Of a DNA stretch of 64,000 nucleotides, positions 48,990 through 61,421 are shown in pieces. Location of the stretch: positions 496,001-560,000 of the forward strand of contig JAEBUN010000023.1 in NCBI GenBank assembly GCA_023014365.1. The letters run 5' to 3'. The position numbers were made by a program, and so were the translations under genes. The stretch is from Lepiota brunneoincarnata. Lineage: Eukaryota; Basidiomycota; Agaricomycetes; Agaricales; Agaricaceae. The notes beneath the pieces were generated by a model. It had not been told where the DNA came from, did no database searches, and saw only the letters and a list, made by a program, of their open reading frames with translations. Each line of letters begins with the position of its first letter. Position 1 is the first letter of the stretch.

Positions 48990-50960
48990 TCATCTATGTG
49001 ACAATCCGGGTTGTCAGTGCAGCCAGTGCGGCCGAATGGAAGTCGAGGAGCATCTATCAGGTCCTCCTTGACCCATTTCAGTTTCGGGTCTACGCTGACT
49101 TGAAATGATCAGGTTGTGACAGACAGGTTTGCGAGAAGTGACAAATGCCCCAGCCCCTTGCGATACATCAAAACTACTGTGGTGGTACATGGAAAGGGAT
49201 AACCAATCATCTCGGTTACATCCAGGGACTAGGCTTCGACGCCATTTAGGATTTCTCCCTGTAGTCAAAAATGTTGAATTTACAACACCTTATGGAGAAG
49301 CTTACCATGGGTTAGTGTCAAGGTCTGCCCTATGCCTATCGGTTTAACTTCCCTCTGTAGATACTGGGCGCAGGATCTCAATACCCTTGAACTCGCATTT
49401 TGGTGCCCGAGAGGATCTCAACGAACTGAGTAATTCTCTCCATTCCAGAAGCATGTTTCTCATGCTCGATGTTGTCGTCAATCAGTAAGAACTCCACAAA
49501 CCACTTGCCACCCCTATACATTTATCCTTATCATCATCAAGTTTCGCAGCCCATGAACGCCACAGAACAGGGAGACATCGACTTGTCCAATATTTCGCCT
49601 TTCAATTTGTCCCTTCCCAATATCATCCAAGATGTCCTTATCACGAACTACAACAATCAAACTGATATCGAACAATGTTGGTTGGGAGATGATGAATTTG
49701 CTCTTCCTGATTTGAATACAGAGGACCCGTTCGTTGTCCGGACCGTGAACGACTGGGTCAAGAATTTGGTTTCAGACATACCAGGTTTGACGGACTTTGA
49801 ATCGACGCCGCTAAACACATTCGCAAGGATTTCTGGCCTGATTTTGTGAAGTCCGCGGGGGCAAACACAATCGGCGGAGTGAATTTCAAACCAGTGATTG
49901 AGGAAGATGACACTCACTGTACAGCCGTGCCAAGGTCATCACAGATCAGGTCCCCTATATTTCAGTATACACCCGTAAAGGACCCCTTGCCCGTTTTGTT
50001 TCAATCCTACTTACCGATTCTGTTCCATAGAGGTCCTTGATGGCGTATTGGACCATCTAATGTGGTTTGCGCTGATCAAGGCGTTCGGCTCCCCATTCGG
50101 CAATCTGTCAATACTCATAGACGTCCTCACTACAGCACAGCAAAATTTTATAGGAATGGCTTATTCACGACAGGATCATTTTCTGAAAACCGTGATCAAC
50201 CACGGTTTCAGGCTATCACTCAAGACCAAGCCGTATTCATATTTTCCCCTCATTTGCCGCCCTTCCATTTAATTGAGTGACAGCTCGTCCGAAATGCCAT
50301 AACATGGACCTTTAGCGAAGATGGAATATCAGTACTACACTACGGTATGATGTCTTCTCTCCCCCTGATACGAAACGTGATCCTGTATCAGTCAACTCGT
50401 ACACTCATCAGGTCAAGAGCAAGGGTTCCCCTTTAACCGTTGAGGCGTAAGAAATCCCATCCCATCACATCTTGAAATGGTTCACAAGTTTTAATGGGGC
50501 AGGACCGGATACACCACTTCAAACAAACCGCAATCGTGAATCACGTTCAAAAAATTGAACGCAGCAAGGCGAGTTGCGAACTCGAGAAACAATCGGGTTT
50601 CTATCCACACCGGTACGCATCGGGCGATCGGCTATTTTACTTTCATCATATTCACCAAATCACGGGCTAAGGTCATACCGCAACCTAACCGATCGATGCT
50701 GGTGATCTCCAACCCCCCCCCCCCCCCTTTTTTTTTTTTCTGCTCACCCTTCTGACGAACATTGGGTCAAACAGCACGGCCTCAACGACTGCCTCGTGGA
50801 CAATACCCTCATCATCAGGTCTATTCCAAGCCAATGAACTACTCGTTGATGTTCTTACATGCACCACCCTGTCCACAAATAACAATGGGGAGCTATTGGT
50901 ACGGGCCGAGGGAGGACTACCGAAGGTGGGTAATAATAATAATAGCAGCAGCAGCAGCAC
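48990..50960 (+). pseudogene. Decayed secreted alpha-amylase (GH13)
   Basis: Blocks in order on the plus strand: SAAEWKSRSIYQ near 49015; an intron; [19 protein letters not shown] and [12 protein letters not shown] near 49180-49245; VVKNVEFTTPYGEAYHG; WAQDLNTLNSHFGARE; VRTVNDWVKNLVSDI. Then come AAKHIRKDFWPDFVKSAGA, VLDGVLDHLMWFALIKAFGS, NGLFTTGSFSENRDQPRF and C-terminal LNAARRVANSRNN and STASTTASWTIPSSSGLF. The conserved Arg of the catalytic GLRIDAAKH motif is a TGA stop, and the conserved His of the NHDQPR motif is Arg. Several frame shifts and a C/T homopolymer run interrupt it. The ancestral enzyme hydrolysed starch outside the cell. This copy cannot encode active enzyme as it stands. Confidence 0.85.
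50713..50739. repeat. C15-T12 homopolymer pair inside the amylase relic
   Basis: Fifteen C followed directly by twelve T. They lie where the family has a short Asn-Pro-Pro-Leu-Leu segment before the LLTN strand, so the tract is an insertion or expansion within former coding sequence. Confidence 0.9.
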
Positions 50961-50999
50961 CTCCAACGTCATCACACCAACCACCACCCCTGCCCTCGC

Positions 51000-51850
51000 C
51001 TTTGACAAGCCCCCATATATTTCATATCACCTATTCATCGCTGATTCTGATTCTTGCCACATCAGGTGCTGATATCCACATCTATCCTCTCAAGAGTCAA
51101 AAAGATAGCACCGGAATGCCGGCGCGGGTAACAACAACGAGAATGGTGATCATGGTCACAAAGCAGCAAGCTGGATGGCGGGGGGGGGGGGGGGGGGGAA
51201 GGGTCGTCTCATGTCAAAGCATGTTTACTTGTCATTTGCCCAGTCGCGACCGCCCTGGTGACATCATTGACATCCATTGTAAATCAACAGTTACCCGTGA
51301 CTCGCCCTCGTCAAAAGCAGACGGGTACAGACACTGATGGGGGTTATTCGTCGCGATTTGGCAAGATCTACAAATGCATAGTGATGGATGATGATGTTGT
51401 TGGGTTTTGCACTGGGGGCAAGTTCAACATAGGTAATAATGATTAGTGCATAGTTGGGAAGAAATGATCAGTGATATGATATGATGGACGTTTACCCACA
51501 AATACACCATAGATACCGTACTATCGTTACACAATCGTATTCAGTTGCTGTTCTTTTTTTCTATAAATAAGTGCATCGTGCCAGAATTAAGAGCACTATA
51601 GCAAACAACTAGAGTCGTTTCAACATAAAAAAGCTACTAGACGTACAAACCAACAAATGAAAATGTCATCATGTGTCAGTTGAAGTAAATGGGCGCAAAG
51701 GAAAACATCACACAAAGAAACATGATCACGGGAAAGGGGGGGTATGAATCGCAAAGGGAGATGATGATGATGATGAAGAGCCGCTCAGATGCCATAAAAA
51801 AACACACACGAGAAGGCGCACAAACAGCGCAACTCGGAAATCCTTCCGTC
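51000..51850. other. Intergenic with a G19 tract, no gene recognised
   Basis: A run of 19 G lies at 51180-51198. A short (ATG)n run occurs near 51761-51776. Plus frames here may include the last remnants of the amylase C-terminal region. Nothing else is supported. Confidence 0.5.
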
Positions 51851-51855
51851 AAGCT

Positions 51856-53326
51856 TTAGAACCGACAATGATTCTCGTGATCACCAATCAAAGTGGTTGC
51901 AGAGGTCACAGAGAACGGGCGGGGTCGGCTTTGGTATTCGGGTTTCGGGGAACCGCTGGCACTAACATTGCTCATGTCCAGTTTGCAGGCATTGCACTGG
52001 ACATCGTTGTAGCACATGGGGCAGGAGGGGCCAATTGGCTTGGTTGGGCTCGCGTCAGTTGTCTTGGATGAATACGTCGGGGATTGCTCCTGTTGTTCCA
52101 AACTCGCTTTCCACTCATCAGGGAGGCCCTAAAGAGACAGAAGAGAACACACCCCCGTTAGCTTTTGCCTCCGAGAAGCCACGTGCAACAAGACACGGGT
52201 AAGGAACACCTACAGTGAACGCCTGTGATTTTGAATCCCAGCCCACATGGACATGAAACTCGAATCCGTCCGGGTTACCGATATGGACACGTCTGCTGCG
52301 GGAGGCAATGCAAGTGGTCCCACCTGTTAAGATCCGAAGTGTTTGGGAGGGAAATGTAATATCTGCGACTATTTTCCGCCGTAAGACGCAGGACGAATGG
52401 CTTTGAATTGAATTTGAGTTGAGAAACATCAGTGATATGAGGCAATCGGATGGTGACTTCTGGGTGCGAGGACTGATGGATGGCATCATCGATTGGTCGA
52501 TTGATGGAGAAAGCGTATATTATTACAATGGGGAGTTGAGATTGTTAGTATCAGGCAGCCTTCTTGGTGACGAATGATGGAGGCCCATACCTGGGTTCTG
52601 TGGATCTGGAGCGTACGCGATGTCAACACCACATAGCGCTCATGCCAGAAAGAGAACATTGAGCGCCTTCCAACATGCCTGACTTGGTAGAGCCCTTCGA
52701 GCACCATTGGAGGTGCCGAGTTTGTCAAGTTGCCGGTTGGGTGTATCGAGGGATCGAATACATAGCGACATGTAGGACGATGTCGAAGCCGAGTTGGTTC
52801 GCTTGTGTGTTGCAACCTTGATGATTGGGTTGGGCCGCGAGTCCGCGCAGGGGTTGTCCGAGTAGGATGCACGTTTAGGGGAAAAGGACTGGCGGTGCGT
52901 TGGGGTATGACTGAGCTCGGAACTCGTTCGATAGCTGGTGCCAACCGAGGATCTTCGTTTGCGGGACTTTGAGGATTGCATACGGTTGCGCAGGGCGGAT
53001 AGACGGTTGGAATTTCGGAAAAAGTCGTCGGTGGTGAGGTGGACTTCGTGGATGAAGTTGAAAGGGCTGCTAAAGTTTCCTAGGCGGGAGCGGGGGTAAA
53101 TGTCGTCTTGCCAGTCATAAAGAGTTGCGTCATCCTGGAAGGATAGGTAGTACTTCCTTCTACATGAAGATTCGAGCAGAAGGCATGCTGGTGTTAGCTC
53201 TATCCTCTCGATTTTGGTGATTGATTGCAGTGGTATGCGTTTCACCAGACGTTGTGATGATGCATGACGGCGAGGCTAGAAAAATATAGACTGAGATTCG
53301 GAGAACGGAAGAAGGGGGGTACGCCG

Positions 53327-53362
<36 letters not shown>

Positions 53363-53560
53363 TACATGTCGAATAAGCAATGCATTTTCCACCAGCGTGA
53401 GCTGCCTCTTCTTCCACAACCTCTTGGACAGCACCCCGATTCCTCTAATGCGTATCACGCCACTTCGCAGAATCTCGGTGTCCTTTGACAAGTCTATGAG
53501 GTCTTGGCCTATGTTCATCGCGGGCGCATTCTTGAAGCAAAGCATGGGACCGAGTCCGCG
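51856..53560 (-). CDS. Protein with duplicated PH plus CRIB-like modules (putative Cdc42/Rac effector without kinase)
   Basis: The first unit, about 53560-53030, starts with MNIGQDLIDLSKDTEIL. It has a PH core (GVIRIRGIGVLSKRLWKKRQ, IPLQSITKIERIEL, YYLSFQDDATLYDWQDDIY) followed by a CRIB-like SSPFNFIHEVHL. A basic Ser-rich linker leads to a second PH core (GLYQVRHVG, FWHERYVVLTSRTLQIHR, then RLTAENSRRYYISLPN). A second CRIB follows (IGNPDGFEFHVHVGWD, AFTGLPDEWKASL). The C-terminal tail carries a CPMCYNDVQCNAC cysteine cluster and stops at 51856. CRIB motifs bind GTP-loaded Cdc42/Rac, and PH-CRIB is the layout of Cla4-type kinases, but no kinase domain follows here. The 5' end is uncertain. 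Frame changes near 52310 and in the linker near 52730 need short introns or indels. Confidence 0.7.
53329..53358. repeat. (GA)n microsatellite in an intron
   Basis: A GA run of about 30 bases lies just after the first PH exon of the PH/CRIB gene, probably intronic. Confidence 0.9.
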
Positions 53561-53599
53561 AGCTAGGGGCACGTAGAACACGAGGTGGGGATGCGGGCA

Positions 53600-54700
53600 G
53601 GGCTGGCTGATATATTCGATGAAGCAAGGTGATGGTGTGGTTAAAGTAGCAACAGGCCGTTGGCTGCAACCCCCTACCGATCAGATCGTTGAGGTAGATG
53701 GCACCCGCAGGATGTAGAACTATTATGACAGTAAGTCAGTAGGGCTCAAACAACATAGAGTGACGAGTGTGCTTAAAGGCTGTGACCCTTGTGAATTGCA
53801 TACTGTTTTAGCACAATCCATCAGCTTGCTATTCCCCTGAGCCGTGACTTCTGGAACCGGGCATGTGCAACACTATGACATGTTTGGAGCACCGTGAAAC
53901 CATCAAGGTGCGGAGCCTAGGGGCGTCTCTTCGGTGATGACTATTTCCTGAACCGGCCCCCCTTATGTCCGTCTATCCCGAACTGTCCGGTGGCCAGCCG
54001 CAGAATAATTCATTTCCGAGAGGACGGATGGTTTTGGACGACGGCAGGCACGGTTCTATGTGCACAGTACCACTTGGCGACAACCCAACACCTCGTAACA
54101 CGCGTCTGAGAAGATCAGCTAGAGACTTGCAACAAAAATCTCAAGGGCGCACCGATGCATCCAAGTCGATTGATGGGATGCCGGGCATACTTATTGCATT
54201 CAGGTCGCGTGGACTTCATTCAGCCCCTTCTAATGGCTCTTCTATCATGTTTCGAGCTTGGAAGCCCTGGTACAGTAGTTATCTACTGATGTGGCATCAT
54301 ATTGTTCAAGAGCTAGAAGTTACATACCCCGGAAAGTAACCTAAGACGACACGAAGAGCGTGATCAACAAGCGGCAGTTGGAACGCTCCGTCTAGATTTA
54401 TTCGAGAAGAAGCACCATTGTGCTCGAAAAGTTCAAGATGGCCGTTGGGATGGAACTACAACAGTCCACTTTAAAATTAGAATTTTCCCAACCATCTAGG
54501 CTGCCAGCCTTAGCAATAAACACAGAACTTCTCCAGAGCCTTGGAGACCAAGCTTTGCCGTTCGATTTTACATTCACCAACGGGCAGCGGCCAACTTTTG
54601 CTATGATCAACCTCCACAATTCCGCCGGCAGCACCAACTTCACTATTACTACTATAGCGTATGACTAGATTAAACAATACTCGTGGCATCACTGTAGTGC
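53600..54700. other. Intergenic; one unassigned open frame
   Basis: A 124-codon plus frame with an ATG at 53965 ends at 54339. Its translation is Ser/Arg-rich and matches no family I recognise. Overlapping frames at 54398-54692 on both strands are also unassigned. Confidence 0.35.
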
Positions 54701-54739
54701 CTTGCGGTTTACTACTTGTCTAGTGGCACAAGTAGTATC

Positions 54740-57021
54740 TCAATTGATGAGACTCGGACTTGCCTGAGGCCATCAGCCCAATCTGGACACCACCCCCAGG
54801 CCTGCATTCTATTCTTGGAGCCCGGTTCGAGGCATCACCCAAAGGGGAGGACCCGTTACATTCCCTACCCGGAACCTCGCGTTATAACCAGAACCACATA
54901 CCCGAAACATCTGACCCTTACAGCTCCCCTATCTCTGCAAATGGCCTACTGCCTTCAGATCGTGCACTGAATGGATGGCACCCTGGAGAGGCTGCAGTGC
55001 AAGGTGTTATGAATTTACCTGCGAGGGTAGCCATAACCGCTGTCGTGAATCATCTTCCGGACCAGCATCGATTGTTCCACACTACACGTCTGCAGTTCCT
55101 CCCAGTAACAACACTTGATGAGTATGGACGACCCTGGGTATCTATACTCTCCTCCAGGGATGGAAAGCCCGACTTCATCAGCAGTCCCACGCCGACATCG
55201 CTGCGCATTCGGGCACACGTCTGGGATAAAGATCCTATTCTTCACAATCTGGCCGACGTTTACGGAAAATCAGCGACTGAGGGGACAGGGGCTTTAATCT
55301 CTGCCATCGGGATAGAAGTAGCCACCCGAAGGAGAAACAAGTTCTCTGGTCGTGTTGCAGATGCAGTGCTGGCAGATAAGGAACTTGTACTGGACCTCGT
55401 TGTTAATCAAGCTCTTGGGTATGCCTGATTTACCCGCCCCATCTCGTATCTGATGAACTCTCTGTCCGCAGTCTGTGCCCTAAATATATCAATCTACGCA
55501 AGTTAGACTCTTACGACCCAACCGATCCCCAAATTATCCATGAAAAGCCGATGATACAGCCTGAGGAACGTCTACCCCAGGATGTGATCGATTTTATACA
55601 CAATGCCGACACGACATACCTCGGAACTTCATATGTTGCACGCCCAGAGGATGTTGAGACCTACCCATCCCATGTGTCTACCAATCACCGAGGAGGGAGA
55701 CCCGGGTTCGTCCGCGTAAGGGAAAGCGACGGTCGTACACTAGTTCTTCCCAATTATGCGGGTAAGCATCTGATATTGTTGTTTTGAGAGGGCTCTGGAA
55801 TTCTGAGTAACGAGTTTCATGCTCCCAGGAAATCGATTGATGAACTCTATGGGTAATATTCATATCACGCCCTTGGCCAGTCTAGCCTTTCCATCATTCA
55901 CCAATGGTTCCATCCTGTATCTCACTGGCGATGCTCGGAATCTTTTTGGAAGCCCGGCACGCGAAATCATGCCCGAATCCAACGTCATCACGACCATCAG
56001 AGTGACAGGGTATACCTTCATCAGAAACGCCCTGCCCCTCAGGGAGGCTCCTAACATCTCCATAACACGAAGTCCATATAGCCCACCTGTACGGTATCTG
56101 GCAGAGGAACGACCACCTGAAAATAGTTACAGTGACATCACCCTCTCCCTGCAGAGCGCCAAGATCCATAACGAGACTCTCGCCACCTTCATGTTCACAG
56201 TCTTCCAAACCTGTTGAAATTGGTCCAAGCCAAAACGTGGTTTTGGAACTGTCCGAGTTCCTCAGAGTCCGTTCGCACGAATTCATAGATTGGGTCGAAG
56301 GTAGTGACACCGAGAACGACGACTGTGTTCGAACATGGACTGTCTCTATCCCTCCAACTCATGAAGACCCCCAACGCTTCGGCATAACCGTTCGTCAAAT
56401 AAAGGGCGGCCTAATAACGCCTATTATGTATCAAGTCGTGAACAAATTTCCGAGGCACGGCGTTTCAACCATGAAATCCCTTTATCATCGCTCAACATCA
56501 CCGCACGCCTTCGGGGGATCGGTGGGGACCTTCCGATTCCCGAGCCCATTGCGCGTTGTGACGGTGGAAGACGCTTGCTCTGGGTTGCAGGCGGGATCGG
56601 AGTAACTCCCTTCCTTAGTTTAACCCGATACATCGCTCAGTGGGCTGCGCTAGAGTCTGGGCTCTGGGACATCGTTTTAATACTCTCTACCAGGGAACCC
56701 GACGCCGTGTTGCTACTCGTTTCCGGTGCTCTCGATGCATTGAAGGACATCCAGGAACCAATAGACTTCACCTACACTTTGCACGTTTTCACTCCTTCTC
56801 CTGACACTGTGTCGGTACCAGAGTCTTGGCCCCGTGCTATAGGTCTTCGCCTTCATCCGGGTCGCCTCCCCGCTAATGGAGATATTTTCTCACTTGTAGA
56901 AGCTAAAGAAAGGGAACCACATATCTGTGGGCCTCTTCCTTTTGTCACAAGTGCGATGGAAGGCATGAAGAATGCTGGGGTGAATCCCGAGAATGTCAAA
57001 CGGGAGCGTTTCACCTATTAA
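54740..57021 (+). CDS. Flavoprotein: split-barrel FMN-binding (PNPOx-like) domain fused to ferredoxin-NADP reductase-like module
   Basis: Exons near 54760-55418, 55472-55761 and 55829 onward are joined by clear GT-AG borders. The N-terminal domain shows GWHPGEAAVQ, DQHRLFHTTRLQFLPVTTLD, RPWVSILSSRDGKP and, after the second intron, NRLMNSMGNIHITPLASLAF. This is the split beta-barrel of pyridoxamine-phosphate-oxidase-like proteins. The C-terminal half contains VRTWTVSIPP, GGLITPIMYQ, WVAGGIGVTPFLSL (nucleotide-binding turn) and EPHICGPLPFVTSAMEGM, typical of FNR-type reductases. The protein presumably moves electrons from NAD(P)H to a flavin; its substrate is unknown. No ATG is in frame near 54760, so a 5' exon is missing from this model. 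Single-base frame changes at about 56185 and 56550 interrupt the reductase. Confidence 0.7.
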
Positions 57022-57606
57022 TGTAGTGTATTAACGCTACCGTCTACGTTGATGTCGGCGGCGCCGAAAGTGATGTACAGATACACCGCATTTCCCCTCC
57101 TCAAAGTAGTTAGTATGTTGAATCAACTCGCTATCCTTGTTGGGGTTATTTAGCTTTTGGGTTGTGCTAAGTTTGTAGTAGTCGGGCGCTATCTGGGGGC
57201 TTTGACCCGAGCTGACGACTATTTTTGGACTCGAAAAGTTGTCTTGGAGTAACATACAAAACGCCATGCAAGTCCAATTCCAGTGAGTCATGTATGACCA
57301 TAGCTATTGTGATTCCGGCTCCAACTCGGCAAGCATCTTATGAAGGAGAGGAGGAAAAAAATATAGAGTTTGCTATTTTAGTGGTAGGGTCCAGATGATC
57401 CAACTCGCATCCAACTCTTATTGTATAAGGGGAAAAGGAGATCAACCTCTAGCGGAGATCAATCTCAGAAGCCAGAGCCTCAAACTTCAAGAAAATCACA
57501 ATAGATGTATGTATTAAAAGGAGCCGTGATTACATGATTACGAATTACTCAAACCTCCCAGTAGCGTAAATGATTAAGTGGAAAAGAAGGAAGAGGTATT
57601 ACATGG
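57022..57606. terminator. Convergent 3' flanks of the flavoprotein and catalase genes
   Basis: No gene is seen. The two transcription units point toward each other here. AT-rich stretches such as 57505-57550 could hold poly(A) signals, but no specific site is assigned. Confidence 0.4.
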
Positions 57607-60174
57607 CTAGTACTGAGTAGCATTGACGCCTTTACCAATCATCTCGCCAAGCGTAGCGTTGACATGGGCAAAGATACTGACTTGCTTCTGCTTGATAGTC
57701 GCGTCGGAGGCCTTACCCAAGTGTCCGATGACATTGGATACAAAGTGCTCCTGGTCGGTGTTGGAGAGGCGGTTCCACTGTTTACAATTGTCACTAAGAT
57801 ATCTTTATGTAGAAAATGGAGGGAACACGTACGAAGCTACGGGCTTGGTCGAAATCGATTTCGCTAGGAGTGCTGACAAACTTGACCGCTCCACCAGTCC
57901 AAATGGTGTGATTATCATCATTGTACGGACGAGGGGGGAGTTGGACGGCGTCCCGAGTCGAAGCGAATACAGGGCGACTGCCTTGGTTGTAGAATGACAT
58001 TGCACCGTCACGAGTAAACGTCGCTGGGAGGGAGGGGGGGGGGATAGATTAGAGAGGGGGCTGAGTGCTCATATCATGCAAGGAACTCACCAATTGGGTT
58101 CAATGGGCAGTTGATCGGAAGCTGCTGGTAGTTGACACCGATACGGGCACGGGCGGCATCTAGAAACAAAAGCTCGGTTAGGTGGCATGAATGTGGGAGG
58201 GGAGGGGAGGCCTTACCAGCATAAGCAAAGAGACGAGCCTGGAGGGTAGGGTCCTCGGTAGGTTCGAGACCAGGGGGCTAGTGGCACGGGACGTTGGACA
58301 CTTGCTTTCGGATACAAACTTATGAAACTCACCATCTGACCGGGATCGAAGCTGGCTTGTTCAACTTCCTGGTGGTAGTTGCGACTAGAATGTCAAATTA
58401 GTCGAAGAAATAATGCTACTTGAAGTGAGTTGTGACATACACGTTCTCATTCAAAGTGATGCGTCCGATCTCAATGAGGGGAACGTCTTCAGGCAGCCAC
58501 TCCTTGGTCAGGTCAAAGATATTATCTGGTCATAACCGTAAGCAAGGGGGGGGGGGGGGGGGGGCCACAAACATGTTTGTTAACTTACATTTGAAGGTCT
58601 CTGCCTGCTGAAGCATTCATGGCCTGGAAAGTACACCGTCCAACTCGGGAAATCTCCAGCTTCAATAGAATCCCAAAGATCAGGTGACACCGAAATCAGG
58701 GTTCTCTCCAGACATCTTTACAGCCTCTTCTTGCGTATTGTTTCTGATCCCTTGATCCGAAATCGCGGAGATCCTGTTCAACAGTTCTCATTAGCATCAC
58801 TCCTGAGTAAGGCTGAATGTACCCACTTGATAGTAATGCCAGGAGCCATCGGCTGCCACCGCTCGGAAGGTGTTCCCAGCGTAGCCGTTCATGTGCCTGG
58901 AGCAGGGTCAGCTTTTCGGACCTGAGAGAGAGAACTGGGAGATATAACACACCTAAACCCATAAGGAGTACCTGGTTACAAGGGGCGAAAGCACGTCAGG
59001 AATGTCGAATTGTTGACTATGATACAATGCATCACATACCCAGATCAGTGAAAGTCCTCATCACTTGGTGAATGGATTCGTTGTTAGCGGAAAGATAATC
59101 TGTCAACGGTTTGAGTTCATTACTAAACGTAACGGCTAATGGACTAGCATACCCCAGAAGTCCTGTTTGATCGCCAGAGGACCATGTTCAGATCGTTTTA
59201 CTAATACGTAAGATGCGACATACATTGTAATCAAGGACATGTGTCTGGATAATTGACGTTAGTATCCTTGTATCGTGAGAAGGAAGATTCAGGCTCACAG
59301 CAGGGTGGCGCTTCTGCGAGTGGATAAAGTGAGGAAACTTGACAGGATCGCGAAGCCAGAACACAGGATGGTTGAGGAACACCTAAAGGCATCTCAGTTG
59401 GTCTATTATGCGGCGGAATCAGAGTCACCATACCCAATCGAGGATACCTTGCTGCGTCCTCATCCTAATAAAAGCAAGGACCGGATCAGTTGTGTTCAGG
59501 GTGGCACAGCTTTGTCTCTCTTACTTGAAGGCAAGACCGCGCAGATCTCGGACGGTATCTGAGTTACCCGCGTTTCCCGCAATGGTGGAGAAGCGGGCGG
59601 TAAGCGGAGTGCGCTTCCCAACCGTGGAAAAAACATCTGCCATGCTGAGCTTGGCACCATTTTCGGTAGTAACCTCGAAGTAGCCATGAGCTCCTGCACC
59701 CTTGGCGTGCACTTGTCTCTCGGGCTTTTTGATAAACTTCAGTCTTGTGTATGGATAAAGCGAGGGACATCAGTACTAACCACACGCTCACGAACAAAGT
59801 GCGCAATCTGCTGGATCTATGTCCAAATGATCTTGTCAACTTTTGGTTCGACTAATTCGCAGAGATGTGAGCTTACCAGGTTGGTACTTTTCAGGAGAAG
59901 GGGTCCGGTGGTGCCTAGACGATCCGCAACATAAGGGTTGAAAAACCTGAGGAAATGTGAACAACCCGTTGAGGACAACGTTTTCAAAAAATCGGACGTA
60001 CGGTTGACCTCCCGTGAGCGTATTCTGAAGCTCATGAGCCGGGGTATTGAAGTGCTGCGACTGAACCGTTGTGCCCGCATACAGGTCAAATTGAGGTTGA
60101 GGGTCCTTGTTGGAAGCGGACGCAGCAAAAGTCAGTTTGGTGAGGAACAGTGCGAATGCAGGAGCGAGGAGCAT
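57607..60174 (-). CDS. Secreted-type haem catalase, frame disrupted
   Basis: The start is at 60172-60174 and opens a signal peptide ([20 protein letters not shown]). Catalase marks in order: [31 protein letters not shown] with the distal His, [80 protein letters not shown] and the haem-ligand region [16 protein letters not shown]-terminal tail ends at 57607. It decomposes hydrogen peroxide, probably outside the cell or in the secretory pathway. The two exons around 58570-58720 need at least three single-base corrections within about 120 bp, all consistent with extra bases. It is either a recent pseudogene or badly called sequence. A G19 run lies in the adjacent intron. Confidence 0.8.
58546..58564. 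repeat. G19 homopolymer in a catalase intron
   Basis: Nineteen consecutive G on plus (C on the coding strand), the same length as the tract at 51180-51198. Confidence 0.9.
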
Positions 60175-61421
60175 CTTTGAAAAAGACCTCAAGCAAGGAG
60201 ATGGGTGGGTTGGAGGAGTGGGTTGATGAAATTCAGAGACGAAAAAACAGCCGTATTATATGATTTCGGGTATTCCATATCCCATTTAAGAATTGCACTT
60301 TGGGACCTAGTTCGCTTGTTTCCGTTCCACAGTGTTTCATGAGCGAATTGGGTTACACAGGTTGAGCGTAGTCCAGAGGTTTCCAAAGAGTATCCAAGCA
60401 GAAATTTGCGATGCAGATCGACAAAAATAGCAAGATTGAGAAGGAAAATAGGTAACGGATCCGGAGGTGTCTCCTTACATATTGATGCGATCCCTGCCTT
60501 GACACGCGATCAAAGCCAGTCTCTGCGCCATGGAGGCGCGCCGCTCGCCTGTTACAAATTCCAGAAGCAAAGAAGCGCCCCCCGCCCACCTCAGTTGCAG
60601 CTTATCATTCCCTAGCAGGATGAGGGGACATCAGTCATGAACAGCCCAAAAAAGAACGATATGTATGGATACCAGAATGAGGCAGTTTTCGAAGATATCC
60701 ATATATCCGGACCGCAGATGATCTCTATACAGTCTTCCGGTGACATCCCGCTGCGATATTGTGTCGCCGTGGGCGCATGATAGGTTTCGTACCGTTCGGA
60801 ATAGCGAGCGACAGCGGTGGCAAGTTGACGGTACCGAACCATCGGGACAGCCAAAGGAGCTGCACGTGACAGTTTCGTACGGCGTTTCATTCAGTTCACA
60901 CCCCGACTCAGGAGTGCTTCTAGCGAGCAATGGATGAATGAATAACGTTTAAATTCTGATAAATTGTGTGCATGGATGATGATGGGAGCAGAGTCGCGGA
61001 CGAATTCATATGTTTTCCATCCCTGAAACAGTGGTGTTATGAGAATGGGGAATGGAGTCCTTTTCTGTCACAACGTTTTCGAATGGGTTGGCCAAGTGGC
61101 ACAAGTGTCCACTGTCATCCAGAAATCGCTTAGGAGCTGTCGAATTTGGAACATGACGACGCTCTTGCTCATGAGATGCCCTAACTGGCTCTACCTTCTA
61201 GAGGTTTTCAATCGTCTATTGTGTACGCTGCGCAAGCACTAGGAAATGACAGCTTTAAGCGGGGGCTTGCTCAACCCTTGCCTTGGCAGCGCATCAACTT
61301 CGAACACCTCATTCAATTTCAACTTGGGGTTGGAATGGTCGATCAATCAAAGCTGGTATATACGTAAATACAACTCTGTATGTTCTCTCCATAATTTTCC
61401 ATGCTTATCCCCCATAATCCA
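60175..61421. other. Intergenic, no gene recognised
   Basis: Upstream region of the catalase and 3' flank of the GST. Frames of up to 99 codons occur on both strands without motifs. Confidence 0.55.

Noticed and set aside
54398..54643. F-box-like start (LPAELWRLIIAKV) on the minus strand
   Set aside because: Only the first helix resembles an F-box; the rest of the 81-codon frame does not, and a plus frame overlaps it completely.
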